This document shows positions 23,089-34,689 of a stretch of DNA of 64,000 nucleotides, piece by piece (position 1 is the first letter of the stretch; each line of letters opens with the position of its first letter). This DNA is from Holothuria scabra. Its lineage: Eukaryota; Echinodermata; Holothuroidea; Aspidochirotida; Holothuriidae. Below the pieces are notes generated by a model that saw only the letters and a list, made by a program, of their open reading frames with translations, searched no databases and had not been told where the DNA came from. Both the position numbers and the translations under genes were made by a program. Location of the stretch: contig CM074180.1 in the NCBI GenBank assembly GCA_037179385.1, positions 27,757,455-27,821,454 of the forward strand. The letters are read 5' to 3'.

Positions 23089-25600
23089 TCAAAGCAGACT
23101 AAAGTCAGTTGTCAGACAAGCGTTAAAGGTGGGATGTGAAAGCTCCAACGGACGGACGATTAGTAAGCAAGGGGGTGGTATGCTTTTAGTGGCAAAATTT
23201 TTCATTGAGTATAGCAGCTTCAAATCACAAAATTGGCTGCGTAGAGTCACCAAAATATTCGACTTCCATTTCAGCTCTTCAAGCGATCTAAAGGCCTAAA
23301 CACCTGTTTAATAGCCAGTAGAAAACGTGCCATTTCCGTCTTAGTCCGTCCGAATGTAGATGTCTGTCTCCAAAACGAAGGTCAAGTACAAGTAATAGAT
23401 ACATTGCATTTTCGGAAAAAAGCGTACCCAAACACATGATACTACTGATACTTGCCATGAAAGCTCTCAGTTTCCCCTTCCATATGATCAACCCCACCTT
23501 ACGAGCAATAAAAACCAGTTCCTACAACGTTTCTTTGTATACACATTTAAAATTTAATCGTAAGTAACCTACTTATGTTGTCTAAATATTAAATGCGTAA
23601 CTACCGTTTGTGATTCTACTCAGACTAGACAGTAACACTGCACACTCACTTGGCTTGTTTTTTACTATCTATTCATTACTTTAGTTAGACGCCACCAGTA
23701 TTTATCTTTTAGTCTTTTATTAGAAACTAAAATTTCACGACATTTTTCGTTGTTGAGTAACAAAGTAACGAAGAGGGTGTAAATGGAATTTTCACAATAC
23801 ACAAATGGTCGAATGGTAATGGCGCTTTTCTTTTCGAATGCAATGAAAACGTTCAACATATTTTGCAATATTTTTCCTTGAACTGAATGTTTAAGTGCAC
23901 TGTATGAGTAAGATACTCAAAAAGTATTAGTCATGACGTACCAGACTTGTTCCTGCAATTGATTACGGAAGTGACGTAAATATCATGTATTGCAGACAAA
24001 CCTTGCCCTTCAAGTTAGAAAGTCAAATCATGTGGTGGTCCTTCAACTCATTTCATGTTTTGAAAACTACACAGTAAGGTATCATACTTTCTCAAGCTGG
24101 TTATCATCTCACCGTGTGGTATATAAATACTTCTTTCAGGTAGTAGTTCCATGGTCTTACAAAACCATTATGTAGCATGTTGCAATTCTGCGCAGGCGCA
24201 ATTACTATTTCTGCTAAGTAGTTTCCCACGATACTTGACATGCCTCCGTGCAAAAAAGTAAACTCAAATATGTTCTGAGGTGATGTTATTATGTCTGTTC
24301 TTCTCAAGATTGGTGAACTGCCTTAAAATAATCTCTGAGGATATTATTGTTAAAATGCAACAATTACTTGGGTCCTTACGCTTCATTTACTGAGATTATA
24401 TTCATCCGCGATAAACCGTCATTAAAGTCGAAGGAATGGCCACGTTGACATTGGCTTATGAAAACAGGAATATGTTGTTACATCGTCAGCGAAGTCGTAT
24501 CTGGTGTGAACAAGTGTTAGTTTAACAGCGGTTTATTGTTAGTTTGTGCAAACTCAGAACGAAACGAAAAGAATCCTACCAGATGTGTACACAACTTCAT
24601 TTCATTATAATCTCGTAAATGAATGTATTAACCTTTGAGGTGGATTCTGATAAATTAGGATATAAGTTTGAGGAAGGTAGACCATGAATGAACTGAGGTG
24701 TTGTAGTTTAAAACAAAAGAGACCAATCACATTATTTTTCATCATTGCCATGAAATGGACAAAATTGTTGCCATGAAATGACAGACTGTCGCTTATATAA
24801 CCCTTCCAGCGTTTTAAGCGTAGGCGTAAAGAATATGGAGTTACGTTTCACGCGGGAGGGGCGTGGTCTGCCCTGAAAACTTTCCAATTTCGACAAAAAA
24901 TCATTTCATTAATTTGGTCTAAAAACGAATGAGTTTACCCTGTAGTAAACGTTCTGCTGCAGAGGAAGGAGCTGCCGCCATAGACACTGGATAACACAAC
25001 GGCATTGATCTTGCAATTAGACTAGCACGAAAATTTGACATTTTATTTTCGGCTAAGGTCATCCTAATTTTGAGGTAGGAGAAGTCAGCGAGTAGGCCTA
25101 CTTTGTCATATGACGTATAAGTGCATAGTTTAGTCAGTTAGCCATCAGGAGTGGGTCTGACTTTTTAGGAGGGCAATTCCACAAAATGCAGTAGTAATAT
25201 CACTTCAAATTATCGAATGTTTGTTTTGTAGTTTGGCTTTCAATTCCTCCAAAATCACTATAGAGTTGTCCTAATATGAAATTTTAAATGTTTTCAAAAT
25301 ACAATTCAAAATGATTTCAAAATGGTTTCAAAATAATTTTTGCAATTAATTCCTATACTACAGGTATGTAATAGACTTCAGAGAATATTGCAAAAACGTG
25401 TTTCATGTATTTACGCAGATAACATCATGGAGACTTTGTTAAGCACATGGGTGGTGAACGGTCTTCCTTAAAGAGAATGGGATGGTTCAGGAGTTGTGCC
25501 CCCATTTTAGTCCTTCACCGAAATCCGAAAATTTGAGTCTTTTTCAAATAAATATGAAAAATTGCAATTCTAACAATATTACCTGTACTAGGCTGGTAGG
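23089..25600. other. Intergenic region, no supported gene
   Basis: No exon or RNA gene was recognised. A G-rich patch near 24840-24880 with gcgtaggcgtaaag resembles a hAT-like left end, but no partner end was found. Confidence 0.35.
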
Positions 25601-25671
25601 GTTGTACCTTTAATTACAAAAATTCTTTTAAGAAAAAAGGGTTAAAATGAGTGACTTTGTGTAATTTAGCT

Positions 25672-25796
25672 ATGGTGCATTGTTTGAATGTGATGCCAAT
25701 CAAAGAGCTGTACCAATTGAGAGTTTTGATATATGTATACTGAAACTGTAGTTTGGGGTGACGAATGACTGCCTTTAAATAAGATGTCATCTTCAA
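25672..25796 (-). mobile_element. MITE family M1, partial copy
   Basis: Contains tggtgcattgtttgaatg, gatgccaatcaaagagctg, caattgagagttttg and gtagtttggggtga. This matches the right part of the M1 copy at 48894-49199, ending in cctttaaat. The opposite half is absent. Confidence 0.6.
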
Positions 25797-26418
25797 CAAC
25801 GATATATGTTAAAACTAGCTTTACGTCAAAAGTTCGGTTTATGGCAGTAACAGACAGACATTCACACCAAATTCCTTGTACACATGGTCCATTAACTTGT
25901 AACTTTACATGGAAATCCTTTCAATGTGTAACTCGGCAAATTGATAGCGAATTCGTGATTTGATATCATAAGCTTGATATGACTCACCTCTCTATAGCTG
26001 CTTAATGACCATGGATAAACTCCCCAATGGTTCGAGCCAGTATACCGATTTTACTCTACATTTGATATCAAAGATGAATGAACCGATACTAAGTCCGAAA
26101 ACATAATTAACACAATAGCGTTGCGTACATGAATGATTAGGCTGTCCGTTTTTTCGGCTGAAATCAAAGTTAAAAATGTAATCATTTTTTACACGAGGCA
26201 TAAAACTGCGGTATAGGTTTTCCAAAAACTGTTTCACTCAAGCTGTTATAAGTGCAATATCACTCTTCCGTTGACAAGTAATTATACAGTTTTCACGTGA
26301 CGTGAGCCTGTCTCACTGTGACATGTTGGGCGTCGCTGTCATGACCTTGCGTAGGTGTGTCTTCTATACGCGCGCACAATGGTGCCGTACAGGGGCGTCG
26401 ATTTTGGGGGACAGGGGG

Positions 26419-28543
26419 CAGTGGCGTAGCTACTGGGGGGACAGGGGGGGGCAAGTCCCCCCCTGGAAAATAATTTGGGGGAATTTGATAAATTTTCTTA
26501 CTCTGACAAAAATTTCTCAAAACTTTTGTTAGAATAAAGAATCCTGAGACATTTCTTATACATAATTCATATTTTCATGCAACAAATTTACCCAGATCTG
26601 AGATTTCGTCATTGACCCATGAACCGATCCTACTCGCGTTCCACAGAAATGTCCTCGCCGCGTAGCAGATTGAATGTTCTCTTGTATACGCGCGGTTTTT
26701 ATGATCAGTGCATTTCATTGCACATAAAGCTCTTATTCAGGAATTTAACAACAGCTGATACAGTACGAATAGCACTGAAAGGCTGTAAACCCGAACTTAT
26801 CCCCTTGCACACGGTCTCTACTTTGTACACTTTGGGAATTCAGTAAAAGAATGTGAGAACTGACAAGTCACTGACGTAGACCCCCCCCCCCGAGTTTATT
26901 ATATTGTCCCGCAAGCTAGTAGCTATACCGATTTTACTCTGTGTACATAACGATGGGTGTAGCTGAAACAATCCATGGCCAACGATTAACTTAAAGTTAG
27001 TCTACAAATCAGAATGAACGGGATCCATTGGCATACTTAGATTTTGTTACTTAGCCTAATCCTTGGAGGCTTACAGGCTAGTTCGGGAAAGAAGCTTTCT
27101 GCTCACTTGGGGTGTAACAATAAACGGGTCCATGAGTACCTTGTAGCCTTCTTCACTTATCAGACTGCGTTCTAACAGGATATCCTGTGTGATCGAGCCA
27201 CTGTAACGCCCCCTTTTAGTGGCGTACGAAGGGGGGCCATTGGGCCATGCCCCCCTCACAGATGCCACTTTTTCTTTGTTCTTAAAAATAAGCAGTTATG
27301 TATGACACAGATTTTACTTCAAAAGATAGCATGTGTGGCACCAGGTTGCATATAAGGACACCCAATTTTTCAAAAAATTTCAAAGGAGAAGGATTGTCTC
27401 TGCAAGTACGTCCCTCAGTGATGCCAATATTTTAATTCCTACAAATAGGCAAATTCTGTCAAGTTCCAATTTTACTTTAAAAGGTAGACAATGTTTCCCA
27501 CTGCATGGTGGCATCGATAAAAATAAAGAATACATGTTTAGAGTCTCTTCACAAGCATGAATACGCTATTTTTGACCATCTGAGGGGTCAGATTTTTCGA
27601 TTTTTTTTTCGCTCCGCGCCAACCAATGGTGGCGTTTCGCTCAGTCTTTTGGGAAAAATGATATTTTGGGGTCAGATTACCCCTTAACTCTCTGATCACT
27701 TTTCAGTTTGCGAACATATTTTGAAAGAAGGGTTTTATTGGCAAACGACAAAAGAAGGTAGTGACTAGGTAAATTCTTCGTATAAGTCTGGAAAATGCTA
27801 TTTCCGGCCATCTGAGGGGTCTGATTTTTCGAAATTATCTCTTCGCTCCGCGCAAACTAAAGGTGGCGCTCAGCTTACATAATCTTTCCGACAAAATAAA
27901 GTTTTGTGGCCAAGAAATACCACAAATCTCATACCGTTCAATGCTCTTTTATTTTGACTCCTGAAAGTGTGCAAATTGAATGACAAGTTTTACTTAGTAA
28001 GGTAGCATAAATGACATAAGAATGTATGTAAAGACACAAAAGTTTCAGTTTTATCCTCATGAACCACCACGATTCAACTTTTTACCCTGTTCCTGTCAAA
28101 GTCGCAAATCTTGCACCATTTTGCATCTAGGCTCCTTGAAAAATCCAAAAAATTTCTGGACACCCCTCCTCTTAGACCATACTGCATGCCCCCCCCCCCC
28201 TTCAGAGAAATCCTTGGTACGCCACTGCGTTAGTACATACAAATAAACCAGTATTGTTGAACAAAGTAATATACTAAGAGCTGTTATTTCCAGCTGCTCT
28301 AAGTTATACTTTAAGATTAAAGATTCAGGTAATACAGGAATACAGGGACCGCGGAGACGGGGAAGGGGGGGGGCTAGGGGGAAAGGGGGGCTTTAGCCCC
28401 CCGCACTTACATAATGACATTGTAATGTTGTTATACTTTAAAATTTGCATTTTTATATGAAATACATACACATTGACCGGGAAAAATTTTGGGGAAATTT
28501 CATACCTTTGCCCTCCCTGGAAAAAATCCTAGCTACGCCACTG
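26419..28543. mobile_element. Nested 2.1 kb hAT-like element
   Basis: It starts cagtggcgtagctactgggg and ends cctagctacgccactg, a 14-base inverted repeat. The duplication is acaggggg (26411-26418) and acaggagg (28544-28551), 7 of 8 identical. It contains the probable further insertion 27217-28227. A G-rich block at 28343-28400 looks like another element end (cagggaccgcgg) whose partner was not found. Confidence 0.8.
27217..28227 (+). mobile_element. Probable 1.0 kb hAT-like element (family H4, copy 1)
   Basis: It begins tagtggcgtacgaag and ends ccttggtacgccactg, inverted repeats with the first base changed. Internal blocks tctggaaaatgctatttccg, ccatctgagggg and gctccgcgccaac recur at 59335-59896, and both copies share ctgcatgc, poly-C and cagagaaatcct before the right end. 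The flanking octamers do not match, so the exact borders are uncertain. Confidence 0.55.
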
Positions 28544-28559
28544 ACAGGAGGAAATGTCC

Positions 28560-29985
28560 CCCATTTTTTTAGTGGAGGGCGCACTAACGTGAAAGCCCTC
28601 CCCCCCCCCCCCACACACACACTTTTTGTGCTGAAACTTAAAAGTTAGATTCTTCCAAAAATACTATACATGTAGGTTATGGAAGATGTACTCTACCGCT
28701 TACAATCGATTTCTGTATCAATAATTACACGTTTACAATTTGCAAATCCCCAAATTTTTGCGCGCTCTGCGCGCTTGCAGTCGCATTGATGTTCTTTTTT
28801 CACTTGCATATCAAACATACATTATTTATCTGTCTCGATGATTACGTCGATTGTTAGTGTGCATAGGGCAACAGGTGTTGTTATGAAAGAGCACAACATT
28901 TAGGAATTTGAAGAAGAGGAATTGTCACCTAGGCCTACTATATTTTAATGAAATTGGTAATCTTTAGTGAATAACCATCCTGGCAGGCTTAACACATTTT
29001 AAGGAAAATGTCTCGGTGCACAGTCTGCATGCAACTTTTCAGAAAAATAAATGAGTTCAAAATCGAAACGAGCACATCACACTCGTAAACAGCGATTCGA
29101 ATATTTCGTATTTATAACATTATTATATAAGTAAAATCACACTGAATTTTGCTAGCTAAGACAATTCAATCTGGGATAAGAGGTATACCTCCATCCTCTG
29201 TCTGCAGATGTTGTATGATGAGGTGTCGTTCTAAACTTCGAAAGGACATATTTTAATGTTTTTGTATCAACAATATTACACCGGTAGGCCTGTGCAACGG
29301 TGTATCAGTTTCACCAGTGGGTACCACCCCACCCCTTCCCCCTCGATCTGTGATTTTCCTGCAGTAGATTGAAGTGTGCTTTGATCAGTTTATGGATTTT
29401 ACCTTTCATCAAAAATGGTTCCTTACTATTAGAATTTTTTTACACGTTCTTCGCTAACTATCACAATTTTCGTTGTGATTCTTTTTAGGACACTTGTAGA
29501 GTATACCACGTATTTAAATCCAACTTTTCCGAGCTCTGGAGGTGACAAAATTGGAAATTTGCTACATGTGACACCACGTCATCAAGATACAGTGGTAACT
29601 ACAGTGCCAATTTTGTAAATTTTCTTTCATAAAATTCCAAATTTTTTCTTATATAAGTTCTTGACTCACAAAAATTCGTCAGAGAGCCTCATTTCGCAGG
29701 CGTTGGATAACATATATGTACGCGATCGCCGCTCAAAATCAGATTTGACAACAGGATATGCAAATTCTTCAGTTTTCCCCCAACTTTTCAAATTTCCTTG
29801 CAGGAAATTCAGAATCCAAACTTTCCTGCAATACAAGCACCATATTTTCAAATATTCGAAAAAGTACAAGAGATTCGGCGCCCCAAATTACGTCCCTAGT
29901 ACAGTGGTGTTCACACTTAAAAATCGTAAAATCTGGATGCTTACCCAACCACCACCCCTCGCAAAAATGTGTACCTACGCCACTG
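28560..29985 (+). mobile_element. Family H3-related element, right end defined only
   Basis: From about 29525 the sequence parallels 46855-47421: ttttccgagctctgg, gacaaaattggaaatttgct, ttcttgactca, ggcgttggat, then gtacagtggtgttcacac. It ends gtacctacgccactg. The left border was not located. Confidence 0.5.
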
Positions 29986-30862
29986 TAGGTGGACACCTTG
30001 GCAGGACATGAGAAAAAATTCGGCCAGATGCCCCCCCCCCCACTTTGAAAATCAAATCGACGCCCTTGTCGCCGTATAGAAACAAATGTGGTACAATGGA
30101 CGCATGACTGTCGAAACAGAGAGACGGATATCTCTGGAAAAAATCTATCGTCAAAAGCTTGCTAATATTTCTGAGTTACAGGCCTGTCCAATGCTGAAAT
30201 GTGGCAACACTTCAAGAAAACACTGACAAACTTCATTATCACTTGGACAGTTGGTGCAATGATTTTCATTCCGCCAGGAATTATTCAAAATGAAGAGGGA
30301 TTTATTACTATCAACCCTCAGTCAAAATTTATGTCGTCTTTGGACAAATTACAAGTGGTTTTAGCGCTTTAGGGACACAAGTTTACTTCGAGGTTGCTAT
30401 AAGATGAAATCTGAGGGGTTTTAAAAGCTATTTATTTATGTAGGTTTAGAAATTGATGGAAAAGTACCTCTTCTAAAGTAAGGTACCAAGAAATTGTCAT
30501 TTATTATTTTAAGGAAAATTTAAACGGGGAAGTTTACCCTTCATTTTTAGGAAGGGGACATCCCCCATTCTTTACAGAAACCCTGACATGATAGGCATGC
30601 GTTAGCAAACCATCATGAACGCCATTGTGGAACGCACACAAATCCATCAACATATATAATATAAGCGTCTGCTAACTGGCTAAGAAGTAACCTATTCATT
30701 TCAGTTCATAGTATACGAATACCTAAGTGCGCATATAGTGAAATTGCACCTCGACAGTTCATGCAAACTTCTTTATTTTTCCCCACGAGGTTAAGGGCAA
30801 AAATCTTTTTTAAAGATTTTAAATGTTACAAAATTATAGAGCTCATAATGGTCTAGGTTAGG

Positions 30863-31046
30863 CAGTGTCGTAGCCACGGGGTGGTTTTGGGGGTTAGAAC
30901 CCCCATGACCCAACCTTGCAATGCAAACAACACCTTAAATGCCGGTCTTTCTCTCTATCCTTAGACTTTTCCCCACGTCGTGCCCCACCTCATCCCCTCG
31001 ATGACACCAAAACCCTCCCCATGACACAATCCTGGCTACGCGCCTG
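30863..31046 (+). mobile_element. 184-base hAT-like MITE (family H2, copy 2)
   Basis: It starts cagtgtcgtagccacgggg and ends ctggctacgcgcctg. The 8-base duplication aggttagg is perfect at 30855-30862 and 31047-31054. Full-length relative of 15230-15403. It is non-coding. Confidence 0.9.
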
Positions 31047-31514
31047 AGGTTAGGGTTACGTTAGTACTTGGCCTGCTCTCTGACTTCCTTTTCAAAATTA
31101 CAAAAATGTTGAAAGCTGACATTTTGGAATAAGGGGGCGCGGTGTTTTTCCACGAAAAATGCGCCTGTCTCTTTGACCTCTAAGTTGGAAACAAACTCTC
31201 CTTAAGTGGGTGACGGTCTCACTTTCTGTAGGTAACATTTACTCCAATGAAGATACTTCGGGATAATTTTACTGCTCTACGGGAAGTACGTTTTCCATGG
31301 TCTCGTTGAAACTCTGTCGAAGATCCAGAGGGAGACAGCAACGTTGTCTCGAAGAAGTTGTGGCCGCCCAATGAAACTATATGCCCCTTGAAATGACTCA
31401 AGATATAACGTGAACAGCCTTTCATCCTTCGGACCTATTTGTTATGAGTTTGTCATGTGTGATGCTTTCTTCTGGGAAGGAAAGCGCCAGCTAGAGTTCT
31501 GAGCGCACTTAAAG

Positions 31515-32040
31515 TATACCTCAAGTCAAAAAATTCAGTATTAAACAGCATGGGAAATGAATTATAACATTCTGAATTCCATCTTCATAGGACATTCTTG
31601 AGCCGAGATGTAAAATGTTGAAGTTTATTCACTCGAATTGAAATGGTACATTGCGCAATAATTTGTGACGTCATTATTGTACTACCCAAATAACAATCTT
31701 TGTATTTCTTTGTTTGCCTTTTTTATGAGAAGATACTGCATCTTGCACTCACCAAGGTGTGATCGCATTCTTATCGGTTGGCGTAAAAAATTAATTACTC
31801 TCCGTGCAAGATGCTATGCAAGCAAGCAGGAGTGTTCAAGGTCATAAATAGATTTTTCATTTTAAGGGAAGCAAAGTAGGTAATGTGAGTATTACAACAA
31901 TAAAGTCACATATTATTGTGCAATGGACAAATTTGTTTTAAGTGAATAAATTTCAACATTTTATATCTCGGCTCGAGAATGTCCTGAGAAGATACGAGTT
32001 AGACTGTTAGAATTCATCACTGGTCCATTTACAGACGGCG
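31515..32040. repeat. Foldback element (long inverted repeat)
   Basis: The left arm (about 31545-31685) contains aggacattcttgagccgag, then taaaatgttgaagtttattc and cattgcgcaataat. The right arm (about 31890-32030) is its imperfect reverse complement, with tttcaacattttatatc and ctcggctcgagaatgtcct. The loop of about 200 bases is AT-rich. This suggests a foldback MITE. No target duplication was identified. Confidence 0.7.
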
Positions 32041-32089
32041 AGTTCATAACCGGAGGCGCTAAACCGGGTGGCGCTGTCGTAACACCGGC

Positions 32090-32152
32090 TTCCGCCCCTC
32101 ATTTTTCTGAGGGGGGGGGCTGTCGGCCCCTAGCCCCCGCTTCCTACGCCTA
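32090..32152. mobile_element. Orphan hAT-like right end
   Basis: A G/C-tract block runs to ccgcttcctacgcctatg at 32152, the mirror of the cataggcgtaggaagcg left end at 21298. It abuts the M2 MITE directly, so the octamer gcaagagc after it would be the target duplication. The corresponding left end was not found. Confidence 0.5.
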
Positions 32153-32396
32153 TGGCAAGAGCAGTCACACTGAAAAGTGTAATAGGCTGTGCTGTTTAAT
32201 GATTGGCTGTTGAGAGTGACAACAAAAATTTTTGTCTACAAATGTGAAATTTACTTGAAACAATTGCTTGGTTCTTTTTAAATATGAAATATTAAAGTTA
32301 TAAAATATAAGGAAAGATACTTTGAAGGGAAATTAGAGGAAAATTGTGCTTTTTAGCTGTTGCTTCAAAATAAGTTTTTGGGACTGCTCTTGACCT
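32153..32396 (+). mobile_element. MITE family M2, copy 2
   Basis: It starts ggcaagagcagtcacac, contains tgattggctgttgagagtg and tgtgaaatttacttg, and ends ggactgctcttgacctttaa. The ends are inverted repeats of about 12 bases. Confidence 0.8.
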
Positions 32397-32399
32397 TTA

Positions 32400-33540
32400 A
32401 TTGCATTACATACTGCATTCGGTAATCGAGAAACCTCTGGATTCAAATACACAAATTGAACAAATTCAATGCGATATGCACCATGAATATTCAAATTTTT
32501 GAATTCGTCATTTCATGCAGTAGCCTTTCTAATCGAACTCTCTTTTTCAAGAGGTGTATGACCATATTACAGTGACTCAGTTAAACAATGTCATACCTTT
32601 ACGCCTAATTAAAAATTCCAAGATCTCCTCATTAAAAAAATATAATAAAAAAATAATTCGTGCTTGATTGCTTAATAACCCAAACTTCCTGGAATTACAA
32701 TGCTTCTCACATTATTCATTACTAGAAATCACGAAAATTCATGTCATTACTGTGGTGATCGAGGTGTAACCTATTTATTTCCAAAGGTGTGTCTCCCCTT
32801 CCGTATATATGTATCATGCGACGTTCGTTTGAGTAAAAACTAAAAACGGTGTTTATTTTTGCCTTTCTCAAAAATAATTTGTTTACTTTAATAAATATGC
32901 CTGTTATTTAAATAAAGACATCCGGTTAAAATCACTCCCAGTTTTCTCTTTTTCAAATAAAGCCACGAGATATGCGGCTAATTACGTACGTCACATCCGT
33001 GTACACTATGGGCACACATATCTTAATTTGTATGTATGAAGTATGGAAGATTAAGCCACATGACAAAACCAATCGTCATAAACGCCAAAGAAGTATCTCC
33101 AAAGGCATGTAAGATATTACAGTTAGATACAATGATTCACTTCTTGTGTAGACGGATGTTACATGCGGTTCTACTTGTTCGAGCGCTGTAGTCATAGAAA
33201 TCATAAACGCGTGCATTTCTTTGAATATCGCGGTTAGTTTTGTCCACTTCATGTTGTCTTGGGTCAATAGAGAAAAAATCAAATTTCTTGCCGCATGCGT
33301 GGGTTGCCAACATTTTTATACATCAATTTAGCTAAAGGGGTGAAGTATCAACGACCGTTCGATCGCTTTAACGTTACATATTACTACTTTATTATCCTAT
33401 AGTGATTTTTCAAAGGAACGGGGTCACTGAGCGAGTACCCACGTAAGCCGATTTAAGCAGCCTTAGCTCTTTATACGAACGCACCAGACCGTACTCGCGT
33501 ATATACTGCATATTCAGTTAGCTGCGAAAATCCCTCCCAC
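32400..33540. other. Upstream flank of the methyltransferase gene, no recognised gene
   Basis: AT-rich sequence with no supported exon or bounded repeat. Any distal regulatory sites for the gene at 33712 would lie here, but none could be identified by eye. Confidence 0.35.
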
Positions 33541-33561
33541 AGGTTTAGACTTTGACAGTGT

Positions 33562-33600
33562 TATAAAAGGTTGAAGCAGGAGTCACAAATCTATTTTATG
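33562..33600 (+). promoter_or_regulatory. TATA-box core promoter of the methyltransferase gene
   Basis: TATAAAAG at 33562-33569 is a consensus TATA box. The expected start of transcription, 25-30 bases downstream, falls on ggagtcacaaat (about 33589-33600), where tcaca is a fair initiator. This would give a 5' UTR of about 115-120 bases before the ATG at 33712. It is the only such box close to the gene. The start site itself is inferred. Confidence 0.6.
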
Positions 33601-33711
33601 GAATACGAAGTGTTTGTGTAAAGACCCAAAACCAACGGAGCGAGGTAGTAAAACAAATTTTTAAAAACGCAGTCAAAGGTTTCATATAGCTTTATTCATT
33701 GTGCATTGAAA

Positions 33712-34052
33712 ATGGAAACTAAAACTCAACTGGTGCCACAAAAAATGGCTACTGGCGGTGTTACGGCAGCGCCGCCCGGTTCAGCTCCTCCGGGTATGTC
33801 CTCGCCGTCTGTAAATGGGCCAGTGATGGGCCCAGCTGGGGGCGCAGTACCGATGATCATGCCTGGCATGGGAGAAGGAAACGAAACGTTACCGATGTTT
33901 GGAAATCGAATAGCACAGACGATCAACTCTGGGTTCTTAACTTTATCGCTAGCTGCTGGATATCGTACAGGGTTGTTTGCTGCCCTGGCACGCTACGAAG
34001 GTGTATCTAAGACATCTCAAGAAATAGCAGACGATACAGGATTAAAAGAAAG
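33712..34052 (+). CDS. S-adenosylmethionine-dependent methyltransferase (Rv2258c / R08E5 type), exon 1
   Basis: This encodes the first 113 residues of a probable class I SAM-dependent methyltransferase. Substrate unknown; nothing suggests secretion. Residues 1-62 are a low-complexity Gly/Pro/Met-rich leader (GGVTAAPPGSAPPGMSSP), probably disordered. From about 63 the conserved domain begins: FGNRIAQTINSGFLTLSLAA, then TGLFAALA and SQEIADDTGLKER, typical of the winged-helix/dimerisation region of this family. The start is the ATG at 33712, the first in frame after the promoter; TTG at 33706 is not needed. The exon ends aaagaaag before GTACCG, breaking an Arg codon after base 2. Reading through would give 12 unrelated residues and a stop, whereas joining to 58312 gives LKERYVREWLGAMVTGDIVE, a textbook match to the family. 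Family recognition is from memory of motifs. Confidence 0.85.
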
Positions 34053-34663
34053 GTACCGTGAAATCATTTATTTGTTGAATGTATAAACATTACAGATTGT
34101 TACTTAGTTTTTCACTCTGGGCGATTTTCAGAGTTAAAAGTGAACTGTGTGAACTTCCTTCGTGGTGTTTTCAGTTTTGTTTAACTGAACTGGGTTACAC
34201 GAAGTCCGTGGAATACTTGAAAGCCCTTGTTCCTGTAGGCCTACGTGAATCACAATCAGAAAGATCCAGGTTGAAATTTAATCTGTAATGTATTTGCCTT
34301 GTGTTTACTGGTATTGCGCAGTTTGTTAATATAAGTCAATATCGACCATCGTGATTTAATTAACTGCTTTGGAGATTATGAAATTGTTTCTTTAGGTTTG
34401 TTAGGTCAATAGTCTGACAGTAGCGACAGTAAATACGATTTATCGTGTGGTAAATGAGAAAACCATGCATGTTCATGTGATATGATGCAAGTTTTCCAAA
34501 CGTGGGTTAATGAACTGGTAATACGTCTCAATTCTTGAACTATATTGAATATGGTTCCTACTTCTGCTCTGGTTGACAAGAATGGAAATTCCCATAAATT
34601 CGGCGACTTTAAAGATTATTGTCTGTTCGTTTCAATTGTCGAATGTTAGACGTATGTCAAGGT

Positions 34664-34689
34664 CACATGCACATGTGCATGCACATGTG
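34664..34689. repeat. Alternating pyrimidine-purine tract containing a palindrome
   Basis: Twenty-six bases alternate strictly between pyrimidine and purine, built from CACATG and TGCATG units. They include the 16-base palindrome catgcacatgtgcatg. Such tracts can adopt Z-DNA or a cruciform. The tract also contains CANNTG E-box cores. Confidence 0.7.

Larger units (their letters stand above)
26390..30068. mobile_element. Outer hAT-like element of the second nest
   Basis: It starts caggggcgtcgatttt and ends aatcaaatcgacgcccttg, clear inverted repeats. The flanking octamers gtgccgta (26382-26389) and tcgccgta (30069-30076) agree at 6 of 8. A second element (26419-28543) sits only 29 bases inside its left end. 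Its right arm also holds family H3-like sequence finishing ctacgccactg at 29985, so more than one event has filled it. No coding capacity was recognised. Confidence 0.7.
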
